NCBI RefSeq assembly: GCF_006346395.1
Contig: NZ_VDMS01000001.1
Span: 1,860,001-1,924,000, forward strand
Direction: 5' to 3'
From: Nocardioides plantarum
Lineage (GTDB): Bacteria > Actinomycetota > Actinomycetes > Propionibacteriales > Nocardioidaceae
Length of the DNA: 64,000 nucleotides
Shown: in pieces, positions 16,891 through 26,191 of the stretch
Numbering within the stretch: the first letter of the stretch is position 1
How the letters are laid out: every line of letters begins with the position of its first letter
Position numbers and translations under genes: made by a program
The notes under the pieces: model-generated
What the model saw: the letters and a program-made list of their open reading frames with translations, nothing else
The model's database searches: none
Told to the model about the DNA's origin: nothing

Positions 16891-17643
16891 GTGCGACGCT
16901 TCACAGAACAGTCGGTGATGATCACCGGGGCGACCGGAGGGATCGGTGTCGCGGTGTGCCGCCGGCTCGCCGAGGAGGGGGCGGCGCTGGTCGTGACCGA
17001 CGTCGACGAGGATGCCTGTCGCCTCGCGGTGGACAGCCTGACCGACCCGGGGCGTCACCTCGCCCTGGCCCTCGACGTCACGGACGAGGGGCAGTGGCGG
17101 TCAGTGGTCGCCATGGTCGAGGCCCGGGGAGCCGGGTTGGCGGCCCTGATCAACAACGCCGGCATCGGGAGCCTCGCCACGGTAGAGGAGGAGACCATCG
17201 ATCGCTGGAACCAGGTGGTCGCGGTCGACCAGACCGGCGTCTGGTTGGGCATGAAGCATGCCGGCGCCCTCGTCGAGCGATCCGGCGGCGGGTCGATCGT
17301 CAACGTGTGCTCGATCCTCGGCACCGTCGGCGGCTTCGGGAACAGCGTCGCGTACCACGCGGCGAAGGGCGCCGTGAGGTCGATGACCAAGAGCGCGGCT
17401 CTGCACTGGGCCACACGTGGGGTGCGGGTGAACTCCCTCCACCCGGGGTTCATCGGGACCGACCCGCTGCTCCAGCGATTCGAGGGCACCGAGCGGTATC
17501 GCCGGATGCTGGACGGCACCCCCATGGGGCGGCTCGGCTCCGCAGACGAGGTCGCCGCCGTCGTGGCGTTCCTGGCCAGCAGCGACTCGAGCTACATGAC
17601 CGGCTCCGAGGTCTATGCCGACGGCGGCTGGACCGCGCAGTAG
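16891..17643 (+). CDS. SDR family oxidoreductase
   Basis: Short-chain dehydrogenase of about 250 residues, divergent from the binding-protein operon. ITGATGGIGVAVC is the cofactor motif, NNAGIGSL the structural motif, VNVCSILGTVGG and AYHAAKGA carry the active Ser, Tyr and Lys, and it ends SYMTGSEVYADGGWTAQ. The GTG at 16891 is preferred because AAAGGTGG lies 6 nt upstream; an in-frame GTG at 16882 has no spaced ribosome-binding site. Operator site 2 sits in its promoter. Likely acts on a hydroxy intermediate of the island's pathway. Confidence 0.88.
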   Translation: MRRFTEQSVMITGATGGIGVAVCRRLAEEGAALVVTDVDEDACRLAVDSLTDPGRHLALALDVTDEGQWRSVVAMVEARGAGLAALINNAGIGSLATVEEETIDRWNQVVAVDQTGVWLGMKHAGALVERSGGGSIVNVCSILGTVGGFGNSVAYHAAKGAVRSMTKSAALHWATRGVRVNSLHPGFIGTDPLLQRFEGTERYRRMLDGTPMGRLGSADEVAAVVAFLASSDSSYMTGSEVYADGGWTAQ

Positions 17644-17676
17644 TCGTCTGCGAGCAGCGCGATGGACCGCACGGGC

Positions 17677-18711
17677 TCAGCCCCGGAAGTGCGTCGCCAC
17701 CTCGTCCGATGCCCCAGGCTCGGCCACCAGCGTGCCACGGTCGACCAGCACGTCGAGGTGGGCCAGCGTCTCGCACACCGCGATCATCCGGTTGAACGCA
17801 TCGAGGTCGTAGAACGCCCGACCGTGCTTGGTCCACGACAGCCGCTCGGCTACCTGCAGCCCGGTCACCGGGTCTGGGTTCGACCCGGCGACGGCGACGA
17901 TCTCGCCGAGCCGCCGATCGTGGTGAGCCAGGAGCGCGACCACGCGTTCGTGAACCGACCCGCCGTGGTGCCCGTGAGCCGGGAGCATCTCGGCGTCGGG
18001 CCGGTCGAGCAGACGCGACAACGATCCGAGGTACTGGCCCAGCGGCAGGGCCCACTCCCCCAGCTCGAACCCGATGGACGGGGTGATCGTCGGCAGCACG
18101 TGGTCGCCCGTGAACATGAGGCCGGCGTCGAGGTCGTGAAGGACCACGTGACCCTTGGTGTGCCCGGGGGTCGGGACGACCTCCCACCTGCGCGTGCCGA
18201 GGTCGACGATCCCTGGATCGAGCCAGGTGTCCGGGTCCTGCCAGTCCGAGAGGTCGAAGGACTCCCGTCGGGTCGCCTCGACCACCGGGTCGCCCAGGTG
18301 TGCGGCGCCCGCACGCGCCAGCTCGCGCAGCGAGGAGATCGGGACGTTGCTGCCCAGGGCGCGGACGGCCTGCAGCCCCGTGGCCTCACCCCGCCCGAGG
18401 TGCACGCGGGCACCGACGCGACGGCGCAGCTCCAGCGCGAGGGTGTAGTGGTCGCGGTGGACGTGGGTGACGTAGACGTCGGCGACGTCCGTGACGTCGC
18501 CCCCCACGGCCCGCAGCCCGGCCGCGAGCCGGTCCCAGGCCTCGGGCACGTGCCAACCACCGTCGACCAGGGCCAGGCCGTCGGCCGACTCGACGGCGTA
18601 GACGCTCACCGCACGGAGCCCGTCGTTGGGCATGGGCAGGGGAATGCGGTGGATGCCGGGGGCGACGGGGTAGCAACCGGCAGCGGACCAGTCGCTGGCC
18701 TCGGGGCTCAC
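17677..18711 (-). CDS. MBL-fold metallo-hydrolase
   Basis: 344-residue metallo-beta-lactamase-fold hydrolase with THVHRDH as the first metal motif, PTPGHTKGHV, FTGDHVLPTITPSI and a late AHGHHGG, i.e. the glyoxalase II/RNase Z-like pattern. The extended C-terminal region is typical of catabolic hydrolases that may cleave acyl-CoA or lactone bonds. A GTG start at 18711 overlaps the EthD gene stop as GTGA. Last gene of the tetR-ethD-MBL unit. A thioesterase or lactonase role in the pathway is inference. Confidence 0.85.
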   Translation of the reverse strand: MSPEASDWSAAGCYPVAPGIHRIPLPMPNDGLRAVSVYAVESADGLALVDGGWHVPEAWDRLAAGLRAVGGDVTDVADVYVTHVHRDHYTLALELRRRVGARVHLGRGEATGLQAVRALGSNVPISSLRELARAGAAHLGDPVVEATRRESFDLSDWQDPDTWLDPGIVDLGTRRWEVVPTPGHTKGHVVLHDLDAGLMFTGDHVLPTITPSIGFELGEWALPLGQYLGSLSRLLDRPDAEMLPAHGHHGGSVHERVVALLAHHDRRLGEIVAVAGSNPDPVTGLQVAERLSWTKHGRAFYDLDAFNRMIAVCETLAHLDVLVDRGTLVAEPGASDEVATHFRG

Positions 18712-19031
18712 GCCCGAGGCACCATGACCTTCTCCTCGCCCATCACAGCGATCCGGCGGCCGCGCATCGTGCCGACGTTGGCGACCGCGGCCTTCCACTC
18801 GTCACTGGCCAAGGCAGCGTCGAGCGCTTCGCGGTCGTCGAAGCTGAGGATCGAGATCCCGTCCCAGCCTTGGGAGCGCTCCTCGAAGGCGTCGAGGATC
18901 TCGGTGTGGTGCCACCGGCGCAGGCCGGGGAGTCCGTACGTCGCGTCGGCGTGCTCTCCTCGCCACCACGAGATGAACTCCTCGTGGCTCCAGTCGTCCG
19001 GCTTGGCCGCCATCAGGACCAGGTTGTACAT
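18708..19031 (-). CDS. EthD-domain protein
   Basis: 107-residue dimeric alpha+beta barrel protein. MYNLVLMAAKPDDWSHEEFISWWRGEHA and the GLRRWHHTEI segment match the EthD family, first seen with ether-degrading cytochrome P450 systems and common in catabolic clusters. Exact function of the family is not settled. It lies 39 bp after tetR and overlaps the MBL-fold gene by 4 bp. Confidence 0.85.
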   Translation of the reverse strand: MYNLVLMAAKPDDWSHEEFISWWRGEHADATYGLPGLRRWHHTEILDAFEERSQGWDGISILSFDDREALDAALASDEWKAAVANVGTMRGRRIAVMGEEKVMVPRA

Positions 19032-19070
19032 GTGTCTCCTCGGGGATCGGCTGACCTGCGGTCGGCGGGG

Positions 19071-19715
19071 TCAGGGGGTCGGGTCGCGACCCACCAGTCG
19101 CACGCACGCGGCGCTGGTGAAGTCGGAGATGTCGGTCAGGGAACGGGAGCCACCGGGGCGGTACCAGCGCCACACACCGATCACCAGGCCGAGGATCGCC
19201 AGGCCGGTCAGTCGTGCGTCGCGGGCCACGAAGTCGCCCGAGGAGATGCCGCCCTCGATGAGCTCGGACCACTGGTCCTCGATGGCCCGGACGAGCACGC
19301 GTGCGCGCTGGCGCTCGTCCTCCTCGCGCTGCGACGGCCTCACGGTGGCCAGGAGGTCCATGTGCGACACCAGGATGCGGGCCGACAGCGCCTCCCGGTC
19401 GGTGAGCGCGTAGGCACTGCCGACTGCCGCACGCATTCGCTCTACATGGTCCTCGACGCCGTCCGTGGCCTCGCGGAACTGGGTGAGGGACCGGTCGAGC
19501 TCGAGGGTCATGATCGTCAGCAGGCAGTGCGCCTTGGACTCGAAGTAGTGGTAGAGCGCCGTCTGTCCGATCCCGACCTCGTCGGCGATCGTGGCCCACT
19601 TGGTGTGCTCGAACCCGTCACGTCCGAAGTTGTCGATGGCCGCGTTGAGGATGACAGCCCGCTTGGAGCGGGGTCCCTCCTTGCGATCGGCCTTGTGCGT
19701 GGTCTGAGTGGTCAC
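19071..19715 (-). CDS. TetR-family transcriptional regulator of the catabolic island
   Basis: 214-residue repressor. The N-terminal helix-turn-helix covers about residues 20-65 (RAVILNAAIDNFGRDGF, TIADEVGIGQTALYHYFESK); the rest is a helical ligand/dimer domain. The GTG at 19715 has an AAGGGTG Shine-Dalgarno just upstream; the frame is open further but crosses an operator. It is the only regulator in the 14.8-36.9 kb island, and operator site 3 lies in its own promoter, so autoregulation and repression of the whole regulon are likely. The inducer would probably be an acyl-CoA intermediate (inference). Confidence 0.9.
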   Translation of the reverse strand: MTTQTTHKADRKEGPRSKRAVILNAAIDNFGRDGFEHTKWATIADEVGIGQTALYHYFESKAHCLLTIMTLELDRSLTQFREATDGVEDHVERMRAAVGSAYALTDREALSARILVSHMDLLATVRPSQREEDERQRARVLVRAIEDQWSELIEGGISSGDFVARDARLTGLAILGLVIGVWRWYRPGGSRSLTDISDFTSAACVRLVGRDPTP

Positions 19716-19759
19716 GGTCCTACACCCTTCCGCCGGCTGCGAGTCGCGCGATGGTACCT

Positions 19760-19775
19760 GAACCGAGGTGGGTTC
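19760..19775. promoter_or_regulatory. TetR-type operator, site 3 (tetR promoter)
   Basis: GAACCGAGGTGGGTTC, a GAACC/GGTTC palindrome with 11 of 16 consensus matches, 45 bp upstream of the tetR start and touching the stop of the acyl-CoA ligase gene. Confidence 0.6.
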
Positions 19776-21288
19776 ACGGCGACTCCTCATCCGGCGGGGT
19801 GGGAGCTCCGGTGAGCCGCCGGGCGAGCGAGATCGCCTCGGAGCGGTTGAGCTTGCCGACGCGGTTCTGTGGCAGATCGCTCACCTGGATGACGAACTCG
19901 GGCCACTTGAACTTGGGGACGCCGGCCGCGTCCAGACCGGCGCGGACGTCGTCCAGGGTCTGTCGGGTGCCGGCCACCACGAGCGCGGCCGCGCGCTCGC
20001 CGAGCATCTCGTCAGGCACGGGGACCACGCAGACCTGCGCGATGTCGGGCAGGGCCGCGACGGCGGCCTCGACCTCGTTGATGTCGATGTTGCGTCCGCC
20101 GCGGATGATGATCTGCTTCTCACGCCCCAGGATGTTGAGCGTGCCGTCAGCGTTGACCCGCGCCAGGTCACCGGTGGTCAGGAACCCGTCGCCGGTCAGG
20201 GCGGGCGGCTGCGGGCGGCCGTCACGTGCGTAGCCGACGAAGAGCGACGGGCCCCGGACCTGGGCGTGGCCGACCTCGGCGCCGGCCACGGGGCGGCCGT
20301 CAGGGCCCGCGATCCGCACCTCGGTCCCGGGGAACGGACGACCGTCGCTCCCCAGGCGGGTCGCCACGTCGTCGCTCGGCAGCGACGTCGTGTGGCCGAG
20401 GCACTCGGACATCCCGAAGACCCGCAGGAACCGCGTACCCAGGGACCGCTCGGCCCGCTCGAGCGCGGCCGCACTCATCGGCCCACCGCCGACCGTCATG
20501 GCCCGCATCGCCCGTAGGGTGCCGTCGGACCCAGGGACCAGGGACAGCTGCAGCGCCATCGTCGGCACGAGCATCGTCCAGGCGACCTGGTGGCGCTCCA
20601 TCACCTCGACGGCCGCCTCGGGCTTCCACCCGTCGAGGCAGACCTGCGGCCCACCGAGCATCGCGGGCAGGTAGAGACCGAAGCACAGAGCCGCGACCGA
20701 CGACAGGGGGACCAACGCTGCGACGGGATCGCCGGGTAGCAGGCCGACGGCGTCGATGGTCGCGGCACCCGCATAGCGCAGGGCACTCTCGGACTGCACC
20801 ACGCACTTGGGGCGTCCGGTCGAGCCCGAGGTCATGGCGATCGCGACGCCACCCTCCCAGCGCTCGACTCCGCCCGTCCGGCCGGGTCGCGAGCGCAGGG
20901 TCCAGCCGTGGAGCACCGGGCACGCTGCCGGGAACTCAGCGTCGACCAGTGCCCAGTGCTCGACCGTCTCGACCGAGGCGACGACAGCATCGGGACGGAC
21001 GTCCTCGAGGGCCAGCCGGCACTCCCCCGACGTCGCGTGCCGGCTCACGACTGCAACGAGCCCACCTCGCATCCCGACGGCGACCACCGCGGCCAGCGTC
21101 CGCCACGTGTTGTCGGCCTGCAGCAGGACGGTGGGCGCACCCTGGAGCGAGTCCTCCATGGCCGCGGCGAGCTCGCGGGCCGTGGCGACGATCTCGCCCC
21201 AGGTGTGCTCACCGGAGGCATCGATGACCGCGAGGCCGTCGGGGTCGGACGCCGCCCGCTGCTCGAGCTGCACGGCCAATTCCCTCAT
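19774..21288 (-). CDS. AMP-binding acyl-CoA ligase
   Basis: 504-residue ANL-superfamily ligase that would activate the pathway's carboxylic acid to its CoA ester. The P-loop AMTSGSTGRPK is at 151-161, the A5-type motif reads VFGMSECLGHT, LTTGDLARVNADG and EKQIIIRGGRNIDINEVE carry the hinge region, and the catalytic Lys sits in NRVGKLNR at about 479. It has its own operator (site 4) 23 bp upstream. Substrate is unknown; fatty, aromatic or alicyclic acids are all possible for this family. Confidence 0.92.
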   Translation of the reverse strand: MRELAVQLEQRAASDPDGLAVIDASGEHTWGEIVATARELAAAMEDSLQGAPTVLLQADNTWRTLAAVVAVGMRGGLVAVVSRHATSGECRLALEDVRPDAVVASVETVEHWALVDAEFPAACPVLHGWTLRSRPGRTGGVERWEGGVAIAMTSGSTGRPKCVVQSESALRYAGAATIDAVGLLPGDPVAALVPLSSVAALCFGLYLPAMLGGPQVCLDGWKPEAAVEVMERHQVAWTMLVPTMALQLSLVPGSDGTLRAMRAMTVGGGPMSAAALERAERSLGTRFLRVFGMSECLGHTTSLPSDDVATRLGSDGRPFPGTEVRIAGPDGRPVAGAEVGHAQVRGPSLFVGYARDGRPQPPALTGDGFLTTGDLARVNADGTLNILGREKQIIIRGGRNIDINEVEAAVAALPDIAQVCVVPVPDEMLGERAAALVVAGTRQTLDDVRAGLDAAGVPKFKWPEFVIQVSDLPQNRVGKLNRSEAISLARRLTGAPTPPDEESP

Positions 21289-21310
21289 GGATGTTGCCTC
21301 CTGCCGAGTT

Positions 21311-21326
21311 GAAGTAGATTCACTTT
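21311..21326. promoter_or_regulatory. TetR-type operator, site 4 (acyl-CoA ligase promoter)
   Basis: GAAGTAGATTCACTTT, 11 of 16 consensus matches, 23 bp upstream of the ligase start and 21 bp beyond the upstream gene's stop. Confidence 0.65.
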
Positions 21327-21346
21327 AGTCTTCACGGGCCTCGGGG

Positions 21347-22423
21347 TCACAGCCGGGACGGGAGCTCGTGCGGCACCACGACGGCACGACCGGCAACGCG
21401 GCCCGCCCGGAGATCGTCGTAGGCCGTGAGGGCGTCCTCGAGCGCGTACGTCGTGGTCTCGGCCTGGATGTGCCCGGTTGCCGCGAGCGCGATGATCGCC
21501 TCCAGGTCGGCGTGCGGACCCCAGAAGGGGGCATCGAAACGCCAGCCCGGTGGCAGACCGCGACCCTTCGCGGCCTCCAGCGCTCCGCCCGCGCTGCCGA
21601 TGACCGCGACCGTGCCTCCGGGGGCCAGGACGTGGGGCACGTCGGCGAGGGTCGCGGGTGCGCCGACGAAGTCGAGGACGAGGTCGACGCCGGACCCGAG
21701 ACCGAGGGTGGCGAGCAGCCGAGCTCCCTCGGCCACGGTGGCGGCGACCCCGTGGGCTCCCAGGCGCAGCGCGAGGTCGCGCGCCGCGGCGCGGTTGTCG
21801 ACGACGACGACTCGCGCCCCGGGCGTCGCCGCGATCAGCTGCAGCGCGAGATGCCCGAGTCCCCCGGCGCCGACGAGCAGCACCGTGCCGCCCTCGGCGA
21901 GGTGGCGGTGGGCGCCGACGGCGTGCAGGGCGGTCAGACCGCCGTCGGTCAGGGGCGCGACGTCGACCGGCGACAACCCCATGGTCTGCACGAGGTGACG
22001 CGTGCTCGGGACCAGGACGTACTCCGCCAGGCCACCGTCGTACCCGAGGCCGCCTCCGATCGGCCCCCCTGCCAGACGCAGGCAGTAGTTGTCTCGCCCG
22101 CGCAGGCAGGCTCGACATTCGCCGCAGGACCAGATGCCGTGCACAGCCACCGGGGCACCAGTCCAGTCGTCAGCGACCCCGCGGCCCGTGGCGACCACGG
22201 TGCCCGCGACCTCGTGTCCGAGCGTGAAGGGGAGCTCGTAGGGCAGTACCCCTGCCGCCCCGTCGATGACATGGAGGTCTGAGTGGCACAGGCCGGCCGC
22301 GTCCACCCGCAACAGCACCTCATCGGGCCCCGGGGCCGGAACGTCGACCTCGGTGAGCACGGGCTGGCTGGCCCAGCGCTCGAGGCGGACCGCCAGCATC
22401 CGGGAGGGCAGTGGCGCGTTCAC
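21347..22423 (-). CDS. Zinc-dependent medium-chain alcohol dehydrogenase
   Basis: 358-residue MDR enzyme. The catalytic zinc ligands are in GLCHSDLH and LGHEVAG, the structural zinc cysteines in CGECRACLRGRDNYC with normal spacing, and the Rossmann motif is VGAGGLGHLALQ. A GTG start at 22423 overlaps the stop of the preceding SDR gene as GTGA. It is the last gene of the long minus-strand operon beginning at 29837. It should interconvert an alcohol and aldehyde/ketone in the pathway. Confidence 0.92.
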   Translation of the reverse strand: MNAPLPSRMLAVRLERWASQPVLTEVDVPAPGPDEVLLRVDAAGLCHSDLHVIDGAAGVLPYELPFTLGHEVAGTVVATGRGVADDWTGAPVAVHGIWSCGECRACLRGRDNYCLRLAGGPIGGGLGYDGGLAEYVLVPSTRHLVQTMGLSPVDVAPLTDGGLTALHAVGAHRHLAEGGTVLLVGAGGLGHLALQLIAATPGARVVVVDNRAAARDLALRLGAHGVAATVAEGARLLATLGLGSGVDLVLDFVGAPATLADVPHVLAPGGTVAVIGSAGGALEAAKGRGLPPGWRFDAPFWGPHADLEAIIALAATGHIQAETTTYALEDALTAYDDLRAGRVAGRAVVVPHELPSRL

Positions 22424-23181
22424 CGGGCCGTCCAGCCGCCGTCGACGACGAGGGCCTGGCCGGTCATGTAGCTCGAGGCGTCAGAGGCCAGGAACAACAG
22501 CGCTCCGTCGACCTCGCCCTGGCGACCACCGCGACCCAGCATGGTGTTGCGCCGGACCCACGCGGCGGACTTCTCGTTGGTGAAGAGCCCGTCGGTCATC
22601 TCGGTGTCGAACCAGCCGGGCACCAGCGCGTTGACGCGGATCCCACGCCGGCCCCACTGCCCGGCGAGCTCGCGGGTCAAGCCCAGGGTGCCGGCCTTCG
22701 AGGCGGCATAGCTGGCGCCGCCCACGGGCGCGGTCGACACCAACCCGACCACGGAGGAGATGTTGACGATCGAGAGGGGCGCGTCGTCGACGATGGCGTC
22801 GACCACCGTGACAGCGAGATGGAAGCCCGCGGTGAGGTTGAGGGCGAGGAGGGAGTCGAAGACCTCGACGGTGTCCTCGGAGGCCGAGGGAGGCCCCGGC
22901 ATGCCCGCGTTGTTGACCAGGACGTCGATGCGCCCGAGCTCCCGTGTCGCGCGGGCCACCAAAGAGGCCCGGTCCTCGGGGCTCGTGACATCGCAGGCGA
23001 CCGGGACGACCCCGGGCACCTCGGAGGCGAGCCGGTCGAGACGGTCGAGACGGCGTGCGGCGGCGTACACGGTGGCACCGGCGGCGGCCAGGGTGCGGGC
23101 GAAGCCGTCGCCCAGGCCCGAGGAGGCGCCGGTGACGATCGCGACCCGCCCGGTGAGGTCGAAGAGATGGGCGGTCTCCAT
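22420..23181 (-). CDS. SDR family oxidoreductase
   Basis: 253-residue short-chain dehydrogenase with VTGASSGLGDGFA, LVNNAGMPGPP, NISSVVGLVS and SYAASKAG in family order, ending SYMTGQALVVDGGWTAR. Start ATG 23181 overlaps the preceding SDR stop as TGATG. Its C terminus resembles that of the SDR at 16891, so the two may be paralogs acting on related intermediates. Confidence 0.9.
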   Translation of the reverse strand: METAHLFDLTGRVAIVTGASSGLGDGFARTLAAAGATVYAAARRLDRLDRLASEVPGVVPVACDVTSPEDRASLVARATRELGRIDVLVNNAGMPGPPSASEDTVEVFDSLLALNLTAGFHLAVTVVDAIVDDAPLSIVNISSVVGLVSTAPVGGASYAASKAGTLGLTRELAGQWGRRGIRVNALVPGWFDTEMTDGLFTNEKSAAWVRRNTMLGRGGRQGEVDGALLFLASDASSYMTGQALVVDGGWTAR

Positions 23182-23951
23182 CAGTAGACCGCCGTCCGGC
23201 CGCCGTCGACGGGGATCAACGCACCCGTGGTGTAGCCGGCGACGTCGGAGGCGAGGTGGACCACGAGCCCGGCGAGCTCCTCGGGCCGTCCGAGGCGGGC
23301 GGCCGGGAGCCGGTCGACGACGAGGCCGATGAAGTCCTCGTCCCAGCTGTCGGCCATGTCGGTGGCGAAGGCACCGGGCATCACGCAGTTGACGCGTACG
23401 GTCGGCGCGTACTCCTGGGCGAAGGCGCGGGTCAGGGCGTTGAGTCCGTTCTTGGCGGCGGCGTACATCGCCTCGGCCGGGCTGGGCCGCTCGGCGCCGA
23501 TGCTGGAGATGTTGATGATCGATCCTCCACCCCGCCTGACCATCCGGTCGCCGGCGACGGCCATCAGCCGGAACGGCCCGCGCAGGTTGACCTCGATCGT
23601 CTTGTCGAACAAGGACTCCCCGACCTCGAGCAGGCTGGGTGCCAGCGGGGCGATGCCGGCGTTGTTGACCAGGACGTCGAGGTCACCGTGCTCGGCGACG
23701 ATCTGGTCGAGCGCGGGCTCGATGGCGTCCCAGTCGCCGACGTGCAGTGGCAGCGGATGGACGGAGCCGCCGGTCTCCTCGCCGATGCGGCGCGCGGCCT
23801 CGACGCAGGCATCCTCCTTGCGGCTGGACACCACCACGGTCGCCCCCGCCTCGGCCATGGCGGTGGCGATCGCGTAGCCGAGTCCGCGGGTGGAGCCGGT
23901 GACCAGGGCGACCTTGCCGGCGAGCGGGGGCAGGAGCGGCGCCGGGCTCAC
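23181..23951 (-). CDS. SDR family oxidoreductase
   Basis: 256-residue short-chain dehydrogenase: VTGSTRGLGYAIA, LVNNAGIAPL, INISSIGAERPSP and MYAAAKNG are the cofactor, structural and active-site motifs. A GTG start at 23951 overlaps the acyl-CoA dehydrogenase stop by 4 bp. Probably a 3-hydroxyacyl-CoA or cyclic alcohol dehydrogenase in the operon; exact substrate unknown. Confidence 0.9.
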   Translation of the reverse strand: MSPAPLLPPLAGKVALVTGSTRGLGYAIATAMAEAGATVVVSSRKEDACVEAARRIGEETGGSVHPLPLHVGDWDAIEPALDQIVAEHGDLDVLVNNAGIAPLAPSLLEVGESLFDKTIEVNLRGPFRLMAVAGDRMVRRGGGSIINISSIGAERPSPAEAMYAAAKNGLNALTRAFAQEYAPTVRVNCVMPGAFATDMADSWDEDFIGLVVDRLPAARLGRPEELAGLVVHLASDVAGYTTGALIPVDGGRTAVY

Positions 23952-25168
23952 GCGGGCACCTCGGCGGTCTCGTAGGCCGCAAGCTCGATGCGGGCCATCG
24001 TGCGCAGGTGCACCTCGCTGGGGCCGTCGGCGATCTGCAGGGCGCGGGTGATGGCGAACAGCCGACTCAGGACGGTGTCGTCGCTGACCCCGGCGGCGCC
24101 GAAGGTCTGGACCGCGCGGTTGACCACGGTGTGCGCGGTCTCCATCGCGGCGACCTTGATGGCGGCAACTTCCGAGCGCGCTGCGGCATTACCGCGGGTG
24201 TCCATCAGCCACGCGGCCTTGAAGGTGAGCAGGCGGATCTGGTCGATCTCCATCCGGCTCCGCGCGATCCACTCGCGGACGACGCCCCGCCTGGCCAGGG
24301 GCGCACCGAACGCGACTCGGGTGGTGGCACGCTCGCACATCAGCTGAAGGGCGCGCTCGGCCATGCCGATCGCCCGCATCGCGTAGTGCATGCGGCCCGG
24401 GCCGAGCCGCCCCTGGGCGATCGCGAAGCCGTCGCCCTCGGCGCCCAGCATGTTGCCCACCGGGACGCGGACGTCGGTGAACCGCACGTCGCCGTGGCCG
24501 AGGCGGTCGCGGTAGCCGAACATCGGCAGGTCGCGCAGCACCTCGATGCCGGGGGCGTCCGCGGGCACCAGGATCATGCTCTGCTGACGGTAGGCCGCCG
24601 CTGACGGGTCGGACTTGCCCATGAAGATGACCAGGCCACAGTCGGGGTCCAGGATGCCGGAGGTGTACCACTTGCGTCCGTTGAGGACGTAGTGGTCGCC
24701 GTCCCGGGTGATCGTCGAGGTGATGTTGCGCGCGTCGGAGCTGGCGACATCGGGCTCGGTCATCGCGAAGGCCGAGCGGATCTCGCAGCGCAGCAGCGGA
24801 TCGAGCCACTGCGTCTGCTGCTCGGGAGTGCCGTACATCGCGAGGATCTCCATGTTGCCCGTGTCGGGCGCGGAGCAGTTGAGGGCCTCGTTGCCGATCA
24901 TCGAGCGGCCGAGGACCTCGGCAAGCGGCGCGTACTCGAGGTTGGTCAGGCCGGCACCGCGGTCGCCGTGCGTCATGAAGAGGTTCCACAGGCCGAGGCT
25001 GCGGGCGGTCGCCTGGAGGTCACGCATGACCTGCGGCTGCTCGTGCGGGTCGGCGTTGGCCGCGACCTGCGCGTCGTAGACGGCCTCGGCCGGGTAGACG
25101 TGCTCGTCCATGAACGAGGTGAGCGTGTCGAGCAGCGCGGTCGTACGGGGACTGAAGTCGAAGTCCAC
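23948..25168 (-). CDS. Acyl-CoA dehydrogenase (FadE type)
   Basis: 406-residue FAD-dependent alpha,beta-dehydrogenase. FAMTEPDVASSDARNI is the flavin/substrate signature, YVLNGRKWYTSGI and the arginine-rich ATTRVAFGAPLARRGVV segments follow, and QTFGAAGVSDDT closes the FAD site. This architecture matches the long-branch ACAD10/11-like group that often pairs with an aminoglycoside-phosphotransferase-like kinase, which is indeed encoded immediately upstream (25205-26191). Confidence 0.92.
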   Translation of the reverse strand: MDFDFSPRTTALLDTLTSFMDEHVYPAEAVYDAQVAANADPHEQPQVMRDLQATARSLGLWNLFMTHGDRGAGLTNLEYAPLAEVLGRSMIGNEALNCSAPDTGNMEILAMYGTPEQQTQWLDPLLRCEIRSAFAMTEPDVASSDARNITSTITRDGDHYVLNGRKWYTSGILDPDCGLVIFMGKSDPSAAAYRQQSMILVPADAPGIEVLRDLPMFGYRDRLGHGDVRFTDVRVPVGNMLGAEGDGFAIAQGRLGPGRMHYAMRAIGMAERALQLMCERATTRVAFGAPLARRGVVREWIARSRMEIDQIRLLTFKAAWLMDTRGNAAARSEVAAIKVAAMETAHTVVNRAVQTFGAAGVSDDTVLSRLFAITRALQIADGPSEVHLRTMARIELAAYETAEVPA

Positions 25169-25204
25169 GGGTCCTTCTTCCTGAGGGGTGGGTCCGGCGG
25201 GCTG

Positions 25205-26191
25205 TCAGCCGAGGCGTTCGAGCCCGGAGGCGAGGAGCCGGTCGATGGTGGCGGGAAGCTGCTCCTGGGCCGGGTCGTGGTGGCGACCCTCGCGGTGACG
25301 TCGCAGGTTGTGCCCCATGATGGCGGCCATCTTGAAGCGGCCGAGGGCGTGGAACCATACGAGGTCGTCGAGACGGTCGAGTCCTGCGCCGGCGACGTAC
25401 CGGCTGACGAGCTCGTCCTCGGACGGCAGCCCCGGCAGCTCGCGGCCGACACCGGGGAAGTTCGTGCCGTCGGCGAAGACGAGGAACCATCCGAGCTCGA
25501 CCCGAGGGTCGCCGACGCTCCAGATCTCCCAGTCGATGAGTGCCCTCGGCTCGGTGCCGTCGCTGAGGATGTTGCCCAGGCGGTAGTCGCCGTGGACCAG
25601 CACGGGGTCGAGCGCTGCGGGCACCCTCGCAGCGAGCCGCTCCTGGAGCCGCTGCCCGTCGGGCACCAGCTCGGGCGGTACGGCCTGCAGGGTCCGGGTC
25701 CAGCGCTGCAGCTCGTCGGCCGGGGTGAGGGCCGGACCGTAGACCGGCAGCAGGTCGAGGGGAACACGGTGCAGACGGGGCAGCACCTCGGCCGCGCGTC
25801 GCATCCGGGCCGCGGCGAGGTCGGGTGCGACGGCGGGGTCGTCGAGGACGGGCTCCAGCGACTCGCCGGCGACCAGGTCCATGGCGAACCAGGCCGGCTC
25901 CTCCCGGTCGACAGCCCGCACGGCGGGCACGGGCAGGTCGGTCGAGGCGAGGGCCCGGAGGATCTCGGCTTGGCGCAGCATGTCGTGGCGGCCCGTGGAC
26001 CGCTGGCCCGGCGGGACGGCCTTGACCACGAGCGACTCGGCGCCGGCGGTCAGGCGGTAGGTCAGGCCCGAGTGGCCGCCCGGCAGGATCTCGAGTGCGC
26101 TGACCTCGACGCCGGGCAGCTGCTCCTGCAGGACGCTGGCCACGCGCGGGCCAAGGCCGACGGCGTGGTCGAGAGCGGTGCTCTCGCTCAT
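25205..26191 (-). CDS. Aminoglycoside-phosphotransferase-fold kinase (ACAD10/11 kinase-domain type)
   Basis: 328 residues with the APH fold: ILPGGHSGLTYRL glycine-rich loop, VHGDYRLGNILSD as the Brenner catalytic loop and LIDWEIWSVGDPRVELGW for metal binding. In ACAD10/11 systems such kinases phosphorylate 4-hydroxyacyl substrates so that the partner dehydrogenase can remove the phosphate and yield a normal enoyl-CoA; that function is known for the family, and here is inferred from the two adjacent ACAD genes. Start ATG 26191 overlaps the upstream stop as ATGA, so longer starts are not used. Not expected to give drug resistance. Confidence 0.87.
   Translation of the reverse strand: MSESTALDHAVGLGPRVASVLQEQLPGVEVSALEILPGGHSGLTYRLTAGAESLVVKAVPPGQRSTGRHDMLRQAEILRALASTDLPVPAVRAVDREEPAWFAMDLVAGESLEPVLDDPAVAPDLAAARMRRAAEVLPRLHRVPLDLLPVYGPALTPADELQRWTRTLQAVPPELVPDGQRLQERLAARVPAALDPVLVHGDYRLGNILSDGTEPRALIDWEIWSVGDPRVELGWFLVFADGTNFPGVGRELPGLPSEDELVSRYVAGAGLDRLDDLVWFHALGRFKMAAIMGHNLRRHREGRHHDPAQEQLPATIDRLLASGLERLG

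Noticed and set aside
25205-26191. Aminoglycoside resistance gene
   Set aside because: The APH fold is present, but its operon of acyl-CoA dehydrogenases points to an ACAD10/11-type metabolic kinase.
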